From Kineobactrum sediminis (GTDB lineage: Bacteria; Pseudomonadota; Gammaproteobacteria; Pseudomonadales; Halieaceae): a stretch of 64,000 bases of DNA. Of the stretch, positions 39,438 through 47,586 are shown in pieces. The notes under the pieces are model-generated. The model was not told the DNA's origin. It ran no database searches and was given only the letters and a program-made list of their open reading frames with translations. The translations under genes and the position numbers were made by a program. Positions within the stretch are counted from its first letter, which is position 1. Each line of letters starts with the position of its first letter. Where the stretch lies: NCBI RefSeq assembly GCF_002868715.1, contig NZ_PKLZ01000001.1:372001-436000 (forward strand), written 5' to 3'.

Positions 39438-40664
39438 ATGAGAATGCCGAACAGAGAGATCCGCTACGGCGGCGCCATGCTGGACCAGAAAGAGATCGAT
39501 GCAGTCGTAAAAGTAATGCAGACCAGTATGGTCGTAGGGCAACAGGTGCAAAGTTTTGAGAGCCGCTGCGCCAAACTGCTCGGCAAGGAGTATGGGGCCA
39601 TGGTCAACTCCGGCAGCTCCGCCCTGCTGTTGGCGGTGCGCCTGCTCGACCTCCCTCCCGGCTCCGAAATTCTCACCCCCACACTGACTTTTGGCACCGA
39701 CATTTCGAGCATTGTACTCAGCGGCCATATCCCGGTCCTGGTGGACGTTGAACCCGATAGCTACCAGATCGACATCGACCGGATTGAGCCCCTGATTTCG
39801 CCAAACACCCGGGCCATGCTGGTACCCAACCTGGTGGGGGGCATGCCCGATTGGGACCGCCTGCGCGCGCTCGCCGACAAGCACGGACTCAAGCTTATTG
39901 AAGACAGCGCCGACACCCTGGGCGGCACCTTCCGCGGCACTCCCGCAGGTACCCTCAGTGATATCAGCATTACCAGTTTCTCCATCTTCCATATCATCAC
40001 CTGCCTGGGGAACGGCGGCCTGGTGGCGGTCAATGACCCGGCATTGTGGGATCGCGCCCTCATGCTGCGCGCCTGGGGTCGCTCTTCGGAAAAATACCTG
40101 TACGGCAGTCGCCAGGCAGACAGTGATGGCCGTTTCCTGGAAGACCTCGGGGATATCGAGTACGACGGCATGTTCATCTTCGAGGAGCTGGGTTACGGCT
40201 TCATCCCCAACGAGGCCGGTGCCGCCTTCGGCCACGAGCAACTCAACAAGCTCGACGAATTCACCCGCTTGCGGCAGGAACGTTTTCGCCTGCACGACGA
40301 GTACATGGACACTCGCAGTGAGTATTTCATCAAGCCACGGGTACCCGATGACGTCTTTACCACCTGGATTTGCTATCCGGTCATGTTACGCCCGGACTTG
40401 GGCTGGAGCCGTCGCGAGCTGCAAGTGCACCTGGAGGAAGCGGGCATCTTTACCCGGGTGATTTTCTCGGGCCATGTGGCGTTGCAACCAATGATGAAAG
40501 AGGTCAACTACCGCCTTGACCCGGCCGGCTACCCCAACGCAACACAGGTCATGCGCCATGGCCTGATGCTGCCCTGCCACCCGACCATGACTCTTGAGGA
40601 TTGCCAGTACCTGTATCAGGTGCTGGAAGACTTCATTGAGCTGCAGGAGGGTCCTCGGGCGTAA
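39438..40664 (+). CDS. DegT/DnrJ/EryC1/StrS-family protein with His at the PLP-lysine site
   Basis: 408 residues, from an ATG with AAAGGG upstream. Fold-type I PLP family: MVNSGSSALLLAVRLL near residue 55, EILTPTLTFGTDISSIVLSG near 77, and LIEDSADTLGG near 154. The segment normally written SFxxxKxIxxGEGG is SFSIFHIITCLGNGG here, with His185 at the Schiff-base lysine position (codon 39990-39992). Lys-to-His is known in sugar 3-dehydrases such as ColD and RfbH/E1. No nucleotide-sugar genes are nearby. Its end overlaps the convergent DUF1232 gene by 32 bases. Substrate unknown. Confidence 0.8.
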   Translation: MRMPNREIRYGGAMLDQKEIDAVVKVMQTSMVVGQQVQSFESRCAKLLGKEYGAMVNSGSSALLLAVRLLDLPPGSEILTPTLTFGTDISSIVLSGHIPVLVDVEPDSYQIDIDRIEPLISPNTRAMLVPNLVGGMPDWDRLRALADKHGLKLIEDSADTLGGTFRGTPAGTLSDISITSFSIFHIITCLGNGGLVAVNDPALWDRALMLRAWGRSSEKYLYGSRQADSDGRFLEDLGDIEYDGMFIFEELGYGFIPNEAGAAFGHEQLNKLDEFTRLRQERFRLHDEYMDTRSEYFIKPRVPDDVFTTWICYPVMLRPDLGWSRRELQVHLEEAGIFTRVIFSGHVALQPMMKEVNYRLDPAGYPNATQVMRHGLMLPCHPTMTLEDCQYLYQVLEDFIELQEGPRA

Positions 40665-41112
40665 CGGCATCGTCACTGGCATCCGGCCGGGGCGGCGCTG
40701 TGGCCGCCTCCCAGGCCCGAAAGCTTTCCAGGTCCCGGCTCAGCGTACGCAGGGTCCAGCCCATTATGGCCGCATCATCCAGCAGCCCGAAGCCGAGCAG
40801 GAAGTCCGGCACCAGGTCTACCGGCATCACGAAGTACACGACGGCGGCCACCAGCATCAGCAGCGACTGCCAGGATATGTCGCGGTAGGAGCCGTTGGCG
40901 TAGGCGCGCACCAGTCGCAACCCGTCTTTCACCGGGCCCATGATCGCAGCCAGTGGCCCGCTGCGGGCCTCGGCCTTGCTACCGGCTGCGGCAACCAGGG
41001 ATTTGAGCTTGGCCGGCTGCTCAAGGTATGACTTCGCGCGACGAGTCGCCAGCGCATAAGCCTTGCTGCCGCGCACCCGGGCGGAGCGCTTGCCACCATC
41101 TTCAGTCACCAT
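40633..41112 (-). CDS. YkvA-family membrane protein (DUF1232)
   Basis: 159 residues. The conserved DUF1232 core, VYFVMPVDLVPDFLLGFGLLDDAAIMGWTL, is at about residues 92-121 and includes one or two membrane helices. The basic N-terminus (KRSARVRGSKAYALATRRAKSYL) is probably cytoplasmic, and the tail is Asp/Pro-rich. Function unknown. The stop lies within the end of the DegT gene, so the two convergent genes share 32 bases. Confidence 0.86.
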   Translation of the reverse strand: MVTEDGGKRSARVRGSKAYALATRRAKSYLEQPAKLKSLVAAAGSKAEARSGPLAAIMGPVKDGLRLVRAYANGSYRDISWQSLLMLVAAVVYFVMPVDLVPDFLLGFGLLDDAAIMGWTLRTLSRDLESFRAWEAATAPPRPDASDDAVTPEDPPAAQ

Positions 41113-41154
41113 CGGCTGCCTCCCTGCCGACTTTACAGATATGGGGGCCGACCA

Positions 41155-42072
41155 CTACAGCTCCTCCAGGTTGTATCCCGCTTGCGGGAAGTGCACGTGC
41201 AACGTGCCGAGGCGGGCGTCTTCGCGGGCGAGAATCCAGCTGTGGGCGGCACTCCCCACCAGCACGCCTGCAGTGGGCACCTGGCCGTAGTCAGCGGGCG
41301 CAATCGTCACCTTCTGGCCAATGCGGGAGTCACTGAGATGGTCCTCGGGTATCGCACGAGGATGAGCCATGGCGGCGGCGTCGAGTGCCTGCTGTGGACT
41401 GATCTCATGGCGATGCCCGTCACCGAAGGCGCGGATACGATCCATCCACGCCAGGGTTTTGGGGAAATCGTCAATCATGGGCGACTCACCCAGGTCGTGC
41501 ATAAACCAGAGGCCGTGATAGGTGGAAAAGTCCGCATGGTTGGGTGCCGCGCCGAACAGGAAATCCTGCTGCAGCTGCGCCTCCAGTTCCGCCAGATACC
41601 CCAGGACCAGCGGCCTGGCCTCCCTGAATCCGGCAGGCTTGACGGCGGCTTTCCTGCTCATGTTGATGCGGTCCAGCATGAAGCGGCCGATATCCAGCCA
41701 GGACATGGTCTGGCGCACCTTGCGGTTGAGCGCCCTGCTGCCGCCTGCCATCACACAGGGGAAAAACAGGTCCAGGTCCGCGCGGCTGGCCCAGTCCCGC
41801 GCTTGCGCATCAAGATTCTCCAGAGCCAGTTCAGGGATACCCGCCAGCGCTGCAATTTCGGCGGCGATGGTACGGCTATCGCAAAACACATCGGCACCGA
41901 TTTGGGCGACGGGTATTTTACGATAACCTCCCGCCAACTGCGCAACAACCGGCCGCGGAGGCATTTCCCGGGTAATGGCGGAATGCCAGGCAAGACCTGT
42001 ATAACCCAGCATGCTGCGAATTTTCTGGCTGAAGGGCGAGAAGGCATAGTGATGGAGAATCAGATCGGGCAT
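41155..42072 (-). CDS. Glutathione S-transferase family protein
   Basis: 305 residues from the ATG at 42072 (CCGGAG six bases upstream). The N-terminal thioredoxin-fold part reads LILHHYAFSPFSQKIRSMLGYTGL, with SPFSQK in the place of the GST catalytic turn, then KIPVAQIGADVFCDSRTI (cis-Pro and the Ser/Arg glutathione contact region). A long helical C-terminal half ends with an extension beyond ordinary GSTs (about residues 240-305). Resembles GST proteins annotated in marine gammaproteobacteria; substrate unknown. Confidence 0.82.
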   Translation of the reverse strand: MPDLILHHYAFSPFSQKIRSMLGYTGLAWHSAITREMPPRPVVAQLAGGYRKIPVAQIGADVFCDSRTIAAEIAALAGIPELALENLDAQARDWASRADLDLFFPCVMAGGSRALNRKVRQTMSWLDIGRFMLDRINMSRKAAVKPAGFREARPLVLGYLAELEAQLQQDFLFGAAPNHADFSTYHGLWFMHDLGESPMIDDFPKTLAWMDRIRAFGDGHRHEISPQQALDAAAMAHPRAIPEDHLSDSRIGQKVTIAPADYGQVPTAGVLVGSAAHSWILAREDARLGTLHVHFPQAGYNLEEL

Positions 42073-42152
42073 GGGAGCTCCGGTTTCCTTGGGTGAATAG
42101 ACCCTCATTAAAACCTGAAGGCGTGGTGCCCGGCCAGCATGGCCTATACCTA

Positions 42153-42638
42153 TCAGTAAGACACCCGGTCTGGCTTGCCAAGATAATACTGCAGGGTCTC
42201 CAGAGCCTCATCTCCCAACAGCTGGGTCTGCCCTATTTTCCGCTGATCCGGCGACAGCGCCAGTTCCCGGTAGAAATGCTGGTCGTCAAAACCGCAGGTC
42301 GCTGCGGCATCAATGGAAAAACCATAAAAGACATGCTCAATACGGGCCCAGTAAATGGCTCCGAGGCACATTGGGCAGGGTTCCCCGCTGGTATAGATAG
42401 TGGAGCCTTCCAGGCTGAAAATGCCCGCCCGGGCGCAGGCATCGCGGATTGCGATTACCTCGCCGTGGGCGGTCGGGTCACTGGTTGCGATCACCCGGTT
42501 CCAACCCTCACCGATGATTTCACCCTCGCGAACAATGACGGCCCCAAAAGGGCCGCCCTCTCCGGTATCGGCTGCCTTGCGGCCGAGCTCAATCGCCCGG
42601 CGCATGAAGCGCTGTGACAGTGGATTTTCCGATTTCAT
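42153..42638 (-). CDS. guaD: Guanine deaminase (cytidine/deoxycytidylate deaminase fold)
   Basis: 161 residues from the ATG at 42638. The zinc site is visible: HGE at residues 58-60 and PCPMC with C88 and C91. The pattern YWARIEHVFYGFSIDAAATCGFDDQHFYRELALSPDQRKI matches B. subtilis GuaD along its length, including the C-terminal segment specific to guanine deaminase, which turns guanine into xanthine. The usual HAE is HGE here and the usual SCEPCPMC is SGEPCPMC, mild changes. A short open frame overlaps its start (ATGA). Confidence 0.83.
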   Translation of the reverse strand: MKSENPLSQRFMRRAIELGRKAADTGEGGPFGAVIVREGEIIGEGWNRVIATSDPTAHGEVIAIRDACARAGIFSLEGSTIYTSGEPCPMCLGAIYWARIEHVFYGFSIDAAATCGFDDQHFYRELALSPDQRKIGQTQLLGDEALETLQYYLGKPDRVSY

Positions 42639-42718
42639 AACAGATATCTCTCTCGCAGTCTCCAGATTGCCTGGTCGCCACCGACGACATCTACCAGCTG
42701 TCGCTTCGTCAGCGGCAC
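42635..42718 (-). CDS. Possible 27-residue leader ORF overlapping the guaD start
   Basis: A frame from GTG at 42718 to a TGA at 42635 reads MPLTKRQLVDVVGGDQAIWRLRERYLL-like sequence of 27 codons. It is amphipathic and basic, ends with an ATGA overlap with the guaD start, and stays open upstream for about ten more codons without a start. There is no ribosome site. It could be a leader peptide, a gene remnant or chance. Low confidence; listed because the overlap is exact. Confidence 0.2.
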   Translation of the reverse strand: MPLTKRQLVDVVGGDQAIWRLRERYLL

Positions 42719-42761
42719 CGTGTAGTAATACTCGGCAGGCTCCCCGGCTCAACCTCCGGCA

Positions 42762-43289
42762 CTACATATCGGCTGGGGTATGACGGGGCGCACCGATTAG
42801 GTAGTGCACGATACCTCCGGCAATATGCAGAATCAGTAAGGCAGGCAGCAAATAAACACCGCTATATACGTGAATCGATTCCATAGCTTCGTGGATGATG
42901 GACAGGGACGCCAGCGGCAGGCATACCGAAAACCATCCAAACACGCCGATACATTCATCCTCGGTAAATAAATACAAAGGTCCGGTAAGCACCTGAACCA
43001 CAAGTAGCACCAGAATGGCCCTGTGAACAAAATACGCGGCCCAGCGCTCATAAGCCGTGCGACCCACATTTGCTGGGAAACCTTCATATAACCGGAACAG
43101 CACTCGCCAGATAACAAAGATCAGCACGAAAAAGCCCAGTGATATATGGATACCCAGAACATAGTCTTCAATCGCATCCGAGGGCGCGGCGCCTGCCGCC
43201 AAACCCAGTGCGAGCATCGTTACGACGAGTAAAGCGGTAATCCAGTGATTGATCGTGGATATACCAGAGTAGCGACTACTATCAGACAT
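42762..43289 (-). CDS. Cytochrome b561 family protein
   Basis: 175 residues with four membrane helices. Candidate haem-ligand His: H15 in ISTINHWITALLVV, H48 in VLGIHISLGFFVLIFVIWR, and a further pair in the last helices (VYSGVYLLPALLILHIAGGIVHYLIG). It is a di-haem membrane electron carrier, probably oxidising ubiquinol or passing electrons to a periplasmic partner. It opens with a short hydrophilic N-terminus (MSDSSRYSG). Stand-alone gene upstream of guaD on the same strand. Confidence 0.88.
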   Translation of the reverse strand: MSDSSRYSGISTINHWITALLVVTMLALGLAAGAAPSDAIEDYVLGIHISLGFFVLIFVIWRVLFRLYEGFPANVGRTAYERWAAYFVHRAILVLLVVQVLTGPLYLFTEDECIGVFGWFSVCLPLASLSIIHEAMESIHVYSGVYLLPALLILHIAGGIVHYLIGAPRHTPADM

Positions 43290-43515
43290 GTTTTTCTCCA
43301 GCAGGGTGTATAAGCCACTTTAGCAGGAGTATAAATCGGTAATGTTACTATTTTCACCAAGTAATGGGTCCCGGGCTTCCCGCACTTATAGTCCCTGCTT
43401 ACAGGGTATCATCGACGCACAGGGCTAACGCCGACCCTGTTGGACGACAGTACAGGACATACTTTCGGGCAAGCGCTCTCTCCCGGGCAATAATAGGCGG
43501 AAACGCCTCTAACGG

Positions 43516-43544
43516 TTGACAATCAGCCCCCCAATGTGAATAAT
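43516..43544 (+). promoter_or_regulatory. Strong sigma70-type promoter of rpsT
   Basis: Perfect -35 TTGACA (43516-43521), exactly 17 bp, then AATAAT (43539-43544; 5 of 6). The start would be near 43551, leaving a leader of about 34 bases before the GTG start of rpsT. The strength fits a ribosomal protein gene. Confidence 0.75.
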
Positions 43545-43584
43545 CTCGCCTCTTAAATTTTTGCGATCCCACGAGGACTCTACA

Positions 43585-43851
43585 GTGGCAAACTCCCCAC
43601 AAGCACGAAAGCGCGCTCGCCAGGCAGAAAAGCGTCGCGGACACAATTCCAGCATGCGTTCGCTGGTTCGCACCCAGATCAAGAAAGTTCTGGCCGCGAT
43701 TGGCACCGGTGATGCAGCCCAGGCCAAAACCGCCTATGACGCCGCCATGCCCGTTATCGATCGCCTGGCCGATAAAGGCATCATCCACAAAAACAAGGCC
43801 GCTCGCCACAAGAGCCGCCTGAACACCAAAATCAAGAGCCTCGCCGCCTGA
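43585..43851 (+). CDS. rpsT: 30S ribosomal protein S20
   Basis: 88 residues from a GTG at 43585 with ACGAGGA upstream; an in-frame TTG at 43561 is a poorer start. S20 is a primary 16S rRNA-binding protein made of long basic helices. The sequence begins (M)[25 protein letters not shown] and has [23 protein letters not shown] at the end, diagnostic for S20. GTG starts are not rare for rpsT, where initiation strength is regulated. A strong bidirectional terminator follows. Confidence 0.98.
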   Translation: MANSPQARKRARQAEKRRGHNSSMRSLVRTQIKKVLAAIGTGDAAQAKTAYDAAMPVIDRLADKGIIHKNKAARHKSRLNTKIKSLAA

Positions 43852-43868
43852 ATCCAGGCGTCTGGCTC

Positions 43869-43902
43869 CACAAAAAAGCCGGCTAACGCCGGCTTTTTTG
43901 TG
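43869..43902. terminator. Bidirectional intrinsic terminator between rpsT and the ferritin-like gene
   Basis: GCCGGC (43878-43883), loop TAAC, GCCGGC (43888-43893), flanked by six A on the left and six T on the right, with CAC/GTG extending the pairing. It works as a T-tract terminator for rpsT on the plus strand and for the convergent ferritin-like gene on the minus strand. Confidence 0.92.
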
Positions 43903-43917
43903 TCCTGTTTTTCTGCC

Positions 43918-45105
43918 TCAGCTGGCCTTCCGGGTGTCCTCCTCGCTCTGCTCCGCTGCCAGTTTCTGGAACTCGGAGAGCATGCTCTGCTCATAACCCT
44001 GGGCTTCGCTGGTATCCAGGGGCCGCTCCAGCAGAGCCCAGTCAATGTCGCCGTCGGTGGTCAGGTTTTCAAACTCCAGAATACCCAACGCCTCGAACTT
44101 CGGCCGGATCTTGTCAGTGAGCAGGCCGATGCGCTTCAGGTTCGGTATGACACGCTGGAACAGGAGGTTGCGGAATGTGGACATCACGAAACCATCCAGC
44201 ACCTGCAGGCGAGCCTCTTCAACATCCCAGCCAAAATGGGCAAACACGTCGGTAGCGACCAGACGCTCACGGCTTACCACACACGCCTCGTAGGCAAACT
44301 GGGCACGCTCTTCGCGCTCTTCGTCGGTCAGGGTCTTGACGAACTCTTCCAGGTAGTTGACCCCGAAGGTCACGTGCCGTGCCTCGTCCCGGGTTACCAG
44401 GTATACCACGTCCTTAAGCACGGGGTCCGGAGTGGTTTCCCGGGTGGTATTGAATGCCGACAACGCCAGGCCCTCAATAACCAGCTGCATGCCGATGAAC
44501 TTCATGTCCCAGCGTGCGTCAGTGAGGATCTTGTCAATAATGGACTTGAGGTGAGTGTTAATCGGGTACATCAGCCCAATACGCTTTTGCAGGTACTTGT
44601 TGAAGACCTCCACATGCCGGGCTTCATCAAAGGTTTGCGAGGCCGCATATAACTTGGCATTCAGCGTGGGCGCGCAGGAACACAGCTGGGACGCTACCAG
44701 CAGGGCGCCCTGCTCACCGTGCAGGAACTGGCTCAGGCTCCAGGCATTCATGTGCAGCCAGAATTCTTTTTGCGTAGCCTCGTCCATATCCAGGTAAGGC
44801 TGGTAGGTATGCAGGTTCATCATCTCCGGCATACGCTCTTCGGTCGGCCATGGGCGATCCCAGTCGATGTCCATCTCCGGATCCCAGTTCAGCTGCTTGC
44901 CAAGGTCGTACAAGCGCTTGATGCGGTCATCCTGGATTTTGTAATCCCAGTTATAGGAACCGGTGAGGGGCGTCTCAAAGATTTCGGCAATATAATCCGC
45001 GTCTTCAGCAGTCAGCAAATCCTCAAGATCCGGGTTTTCATGAGGAAAATCGGCACCGGCAAAACGCTGGATCTTGCGGGGGGTTTCGGTCCATTCTACT
45101 TTCAT
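43918..45105 (-). CDS. Ferritin-like diiron protein (R2/AurF-like fold)
   Basis: 395 residues. Two half-sites of a carboxylate-bridged diiron centre can be read: E131 (HGEQGALL), E161/H164 in DEARHVEVF, then E211 (VIEGLALSAF) and E241/H244 in DEARHVTF. The pattern E-ExxH-E-ExxH is typical of ferritin-superfamily oxygenases, including N-oxygenases such as AurF and ribonucleotide reductase R2-like proteins. Substrate unknown. It has a consensus promoter (45161-45189) and a palindrome at 45197-45214, and is divergent from an araC gene, a probable regulator. Confidence 0.82.
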   Translation of the reverse strand: MKVEWTETPRKIQRFAGADFPHENPDLEDLLTAEDADYIAEIFETPLTGSYNWDYKIQDDRIKRLYDLGKQLNWDPEMDIDWDRPWPTEERMPEMMNLHTYQPYLDMDEATQKEFWLHMNAWSLSQFLHGEQGALLVASQLCSCAPTLNAKLYAASQTFDEARHVEVFNKYLQKRIGLMYPINTHLKSIIDKILTDARWDMKFIGMQLVIEGLALSAFNTTRETTPDPVLKDVVYLVTRDEARHVTFGVNYLEEFVKTLTDEEREERAQFAYEACVVSRERLVATDVFAHFGWDVEEARLQVLDGFVMSTFRNLLFQRVIPNLKRIGLLTDKIRPKFEALGILEFENLTTDGDIDWALLERPLDTSEAQGYEQSMLSEFQKLAAEQSEEDTRKAS

Positions 45106-45160
45106 GGGGTCTCTCCTGAGTGCTACTGATGATTATGTGACCTTACTATGGAAGATGACA

Positions 45161-45189
45161 CCGATACCAACAAGGTAAAGTCTTGTCAA
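45161..45189 (-). promoter_or_regulatory. Promoter of the ferritin-like gene
   Basis: On the minus strand, TTGACA (45189-45184), 17 bp, then TATCGG (45166-45161). The -35 is perfect and the -10 weak, the usual design of an activator-assisted promoter. The start would be near 45154, about 48 bases before the ATG. Confidence 0.55.
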
Positions 45190-45196
45190 AATAGGG

Positions 45197-45214
45197 TCAT
45201 TTGTGGCCAAATGA
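45197..45214. promoter_or_regulatory. Inverted repeat in the araC / ferritin-like gene intergenic region
   Basis: TCATTTG (45197-45203), TGGC, CAAATGA (45208-45214): perfect 7-bp arms. It is centred about 52 bases upstream of the predicted start for the ferritin-like gene and lies just before the ATG at 45219 of the araC-type gene. It is a good candidate site for regulation of both. Confidence 0.5.
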
Positions 45215-45218
45215 ACCT

Positions 45219-46214
45219 ATGCCCAGAACAAGCGCGCCCGCGCAATACATTCTTATCCTTATCGACATGGTCGAAAGCCAGGGCTATGCGCGCGAGGAAC
45301 TGCTGGCGGGGACCTCACTGGCCCGCACCGGTGTAGCGGATCTCGGCGCCCGGGTGGCGGAAGAAGACTTTGTCCGGCTGGTCGGCAATGCCTTCAAACT
45401 CACCGGAGACCCGGCGCTGGGCCTGCACATGGGTCTGCGCCTCAACCTGAGCGCCCACGCCGTGCTCGGGCAGGCCTTCATGACCTGCCGCGACCTGGGC
45501 CAGGTCATGGAACTGTTCATCAAGTATTACCATCTGCTGGCCTCGCCGTCGCTGCACCTGGAATATGAAGTGACGGAAGACCGCTGTGTCCTCACCACCG
45601 TAAGCGCCCCCCAGGAAAACCCCCTCGAATTTGGCTCCGAGATGATGTACTCGGCCATGCTCAACACCTTGCGTGGGCTGCTGGGCCTGCCCAATCTGCA
45701 GCTCAGGGTGGAGCTGCCCTACCCCGCTCCGGCACATGCCGCCATTTATTACCAGGTCTTTGGTGAGGATGTTCATTTTGATGCGGTACTGGGCCGAATT
45801 TCCTTTCCCCGGACGCTGCTGGCCACGCCACTGCCGCTGTCCAATCCGGCATTGCGTTCACTGTATGAAAACGAGTGCGCGCGGCTGCTGGCAGACCTGG
45901 AGGGGCAGGATCAGGTGGCCGAGCAGACCCTGCGCCTGCTGCGCAAACTGGAGGGACAGTACCCGCAAATGCCACAACTGGCACAAATGCTGAACCTGAG
46001 CCCGCGCACCTATCGCCGGCGGCTGGAACAGGAAGGCTGTGCTTACCAGCAGTTACTGAATCAGGTGCGCGCGGAGCACGCCACTCGCTATTTGCAGAAT
46101 ACCCGCCTGCCACTAACGACAATCGCTTATCTGGTGGGTTTTAACGATGCCTCCAACTTCCGCCGGGCTTACCAGAAGTGGACCGGACGGGCACCGCGAG
46201 AGCTGCGCCGGTGA
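45219..46214 (+). CDS. AraC-family regulator (OruR-type)
   Basis: 331 residues from the ATG at 45219; a TTG at 45201 with AGGG upstream is the alternative (337). The N-terminal about 230 form an AraC-type arabinose-binding-like sensor (LVGNAFKLTGDPALGLHMGLRLNLSAHAVLGQAF near residue 60-95). The C-terminal HTH is QMPQLAQMLNLSPRTYRRRLEQEGCAYQQLLNQVR and PLTTIAYLVGFNDASNFRRAYQKWTGRAPRELRR. The patatin-like gene overlaps its stop by four bases. It may also control the divergent ferritin-like gene. Confidence 0.87.
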   Translation: MPRTSAPAQYILILIDMVESQGYAREELLAGTSLARTGVADLGARVAEEDFVRLVGNAFKLTGDPALGLHMGLRLNLSAHAVLGQAFMTCRDLGQVMELFIKYYHLLASPSLHLEYEVTEDRCVLTTVSAPQENPLEFGSEMMYSAMLNTLRGLLGLPNLQLRVELPYPAPAHAAIYYQVFGEDVHFDAVLGRISFPRTLLATPLPLSNPALRSLYENECARLLADLEGQDQVAEQTLRLLRKLEGQYPQMPQLAQMLNLSPRTYRRRLEQEGCAYQQLLNQVRAEHATRYLQNTRLPLTTIAYLVGFNDASNFRRAYQKWTGRAPRELRR

Positions 46215-47278
46215 GCGGAGGCGCGCTATCGGTATATCTCGGGCGCCGGGCGGCGTCGCTGATCGCAGACCAGGGCTGGCACCCGGACCTGTTCAGCCTG
46301 TTGCTGGGAGCCTCCGGCGGCCCCAAATGGCTGATCCTGGGCCAACTGGACCGCTTCCTGTTCGGGGATTTTCTGCAACGGAGCGGGAGTGAGCTGTCGG
46401 TGCTGGGTTCATCCATCGGCGCCTGGCGCCACGCCTGCCTGGCCATGCCGGACCCGGTCGCGGCGCTGGACCGGTTTGAACAGGCTTACCTGCAGCAACA
46501 ATATTCTGCACGCCCCACCGCAACCGAAATCAGTACGGCCAGTATGGCCATGCTGGCCCAGGTACTGGGGGAGGACGGCGCCGCAATACTGGCTGGCCAT
46601 CCCCGGATTCGCAGCCATATTGTGACCGCCCGGGGCCGCGGTCCTGCCGGTGCAACCCGGCCCGGTGTGCTGGGTGCCACCATGGGTGCTGCTGCCATCG
46701 GCAATGCCGTGCACCGGCGCTGCCTTAACCTGGGATTTCAGCGTGTGGTGTTTCACAGTGGCGATGCGGCGGCGACCCGGTTCAACCTGAGCGACTTTGA
46801 TACAACCTATACGGCACTGCGCCGCGAGACAGTGGCGCCGGTCCTGCATGCCAGTGGCGCTATCCCCTTTGTACTCAAGGGGGAGCGCGATATCGGCGGA
46901 GCACCGTTGGGCCAGTACTGGGATGGCGGCATCATCGACTATCATTTTAACCTCAGTCAGTATGCCGGCCACGGCCTGATGCTGTATCCGCATTTTCGTG
47001 ATGACATCATCCCCGGCTGGTTTGACAAATTTTTACCCTGGCGCAAAGCAGGCATTCACGGCTTTGATGACCTGGTATTGCTGTGCCCGAGCAGGGAATT
47101 TATCGCCGCCCTGCCGCATGGGAAAATTCCTGACCGCAGCGACTTCAGACGCTTGCCCATGGCCGACCGGGTTACCTACTGGCAGCGCTGCATTGACCGC
47201 AGCCAGGCCCTGGCGGAGGAGTTTGCCGCGCTGGTAGACGGTCCGGATCCGCTCAGCGGGGTTACCGTGTTCAGCTGA
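46211..47278 (+). CDS. Patatin-like phospholipase family protein
   Basis: 355 residues from a GTG at 46211 in a GTGA overlap with araC. The oxyanion-hole glycine motif GASGGPKW is at residues 33-40, the nucleophile elbow GSSIG with Ser68 at 66-70, and the Asp of the dyad in WDGGIIDYHF near residue 238. Patatins hydrolyse acyl esters of lipids or PHA-related substrates. The 3' end overlaps the convergent PHA-system gene by 8 bases. Substrate unknown. Confidence 0.87.
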   Translation: MSGGALSVYLGRRAASLIADQGWHPDLFSLLLGASGGPKWLILGQLDRFLFGDFLQRSGSELSVLGSSIGAWRHACLAMPDPVAALDRFEQAYLQQQYSARPTATEISTASMAMLAQVLGEDGAAILAGHPRIRSHIVTARGRGPAGATRPGVLGATMGAAAIGNAVHRRCLNLGFQRVVFHSGDAAATRFNLSDFDTTYTALRRETVAPVLHASGAIPFVLKGERDIGGAPLGQYWDGGIIDYHFNLSQYAGHGLMLYPHFRDDIIPGWFDKFLPWRKAGIHGFDDLVLLCPSREFIAALPHGKIPDRSDFRRLPMADRVTYWQRCIDRSQALAEEFAALVDGPDPLSGVTVFS

Positions 47279-47546
47279 TCATCTCGTCCAGGTAGCGTTG
47301 TATTTCGGCCTTCAGGGGCCGCTGGAACGCAGAGGCAATCAGTCCCATATGTACCGAGATATCCACCAGGTTGTCGTGGAATGACAGCTTTGCATCAATG
47401 CCCGAGCCCTTTATCCGCACACTATCACCCTCCCAATGAGCGTGAACCGCATGCTGTTGCTCGAGACGCCCAGCCAGACGCTGGGCAGCCGCCCGCACAT
47501 CATCCTTTGCCATGGTATAGGGTTTGGTCAGTCGGAATGAGGCCAT
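47271..47546 (-). CDS. Polyhydroxyalkanoate-system (PHA_gran_rgn) family protein
   Basis: 91 residues. The family is small and soluble and found near PHA genes. Key blocks: ARAAAQRLAGRLEQQH-like helix after the start, W-E-G-D-S-V-R-I-K-G-S-G-I-D-A-K-L, and VDISVHMGLIASAFQRPLKAEIQRYLDEM, which I recognise from the family. Role in PHA granules or regulation is inferred. It is the last gene of a possible LLM-DMT-PHA minus-strand run. Confidence 0.85.
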   Translation of the reverse strand: MASFRLTKPYTMAKDDVRAAAQRLAGRLEQQHAVHAHWEGDSVRIKGSGIDAKLSFHDNLVDISVHMGLIASAFQRPLKAEIQRYLDEMIS

Positions 47547-47586
47547 AAACGTATGCTTGCCTTTTTGGGTCTGCCGGCCTTATAGA

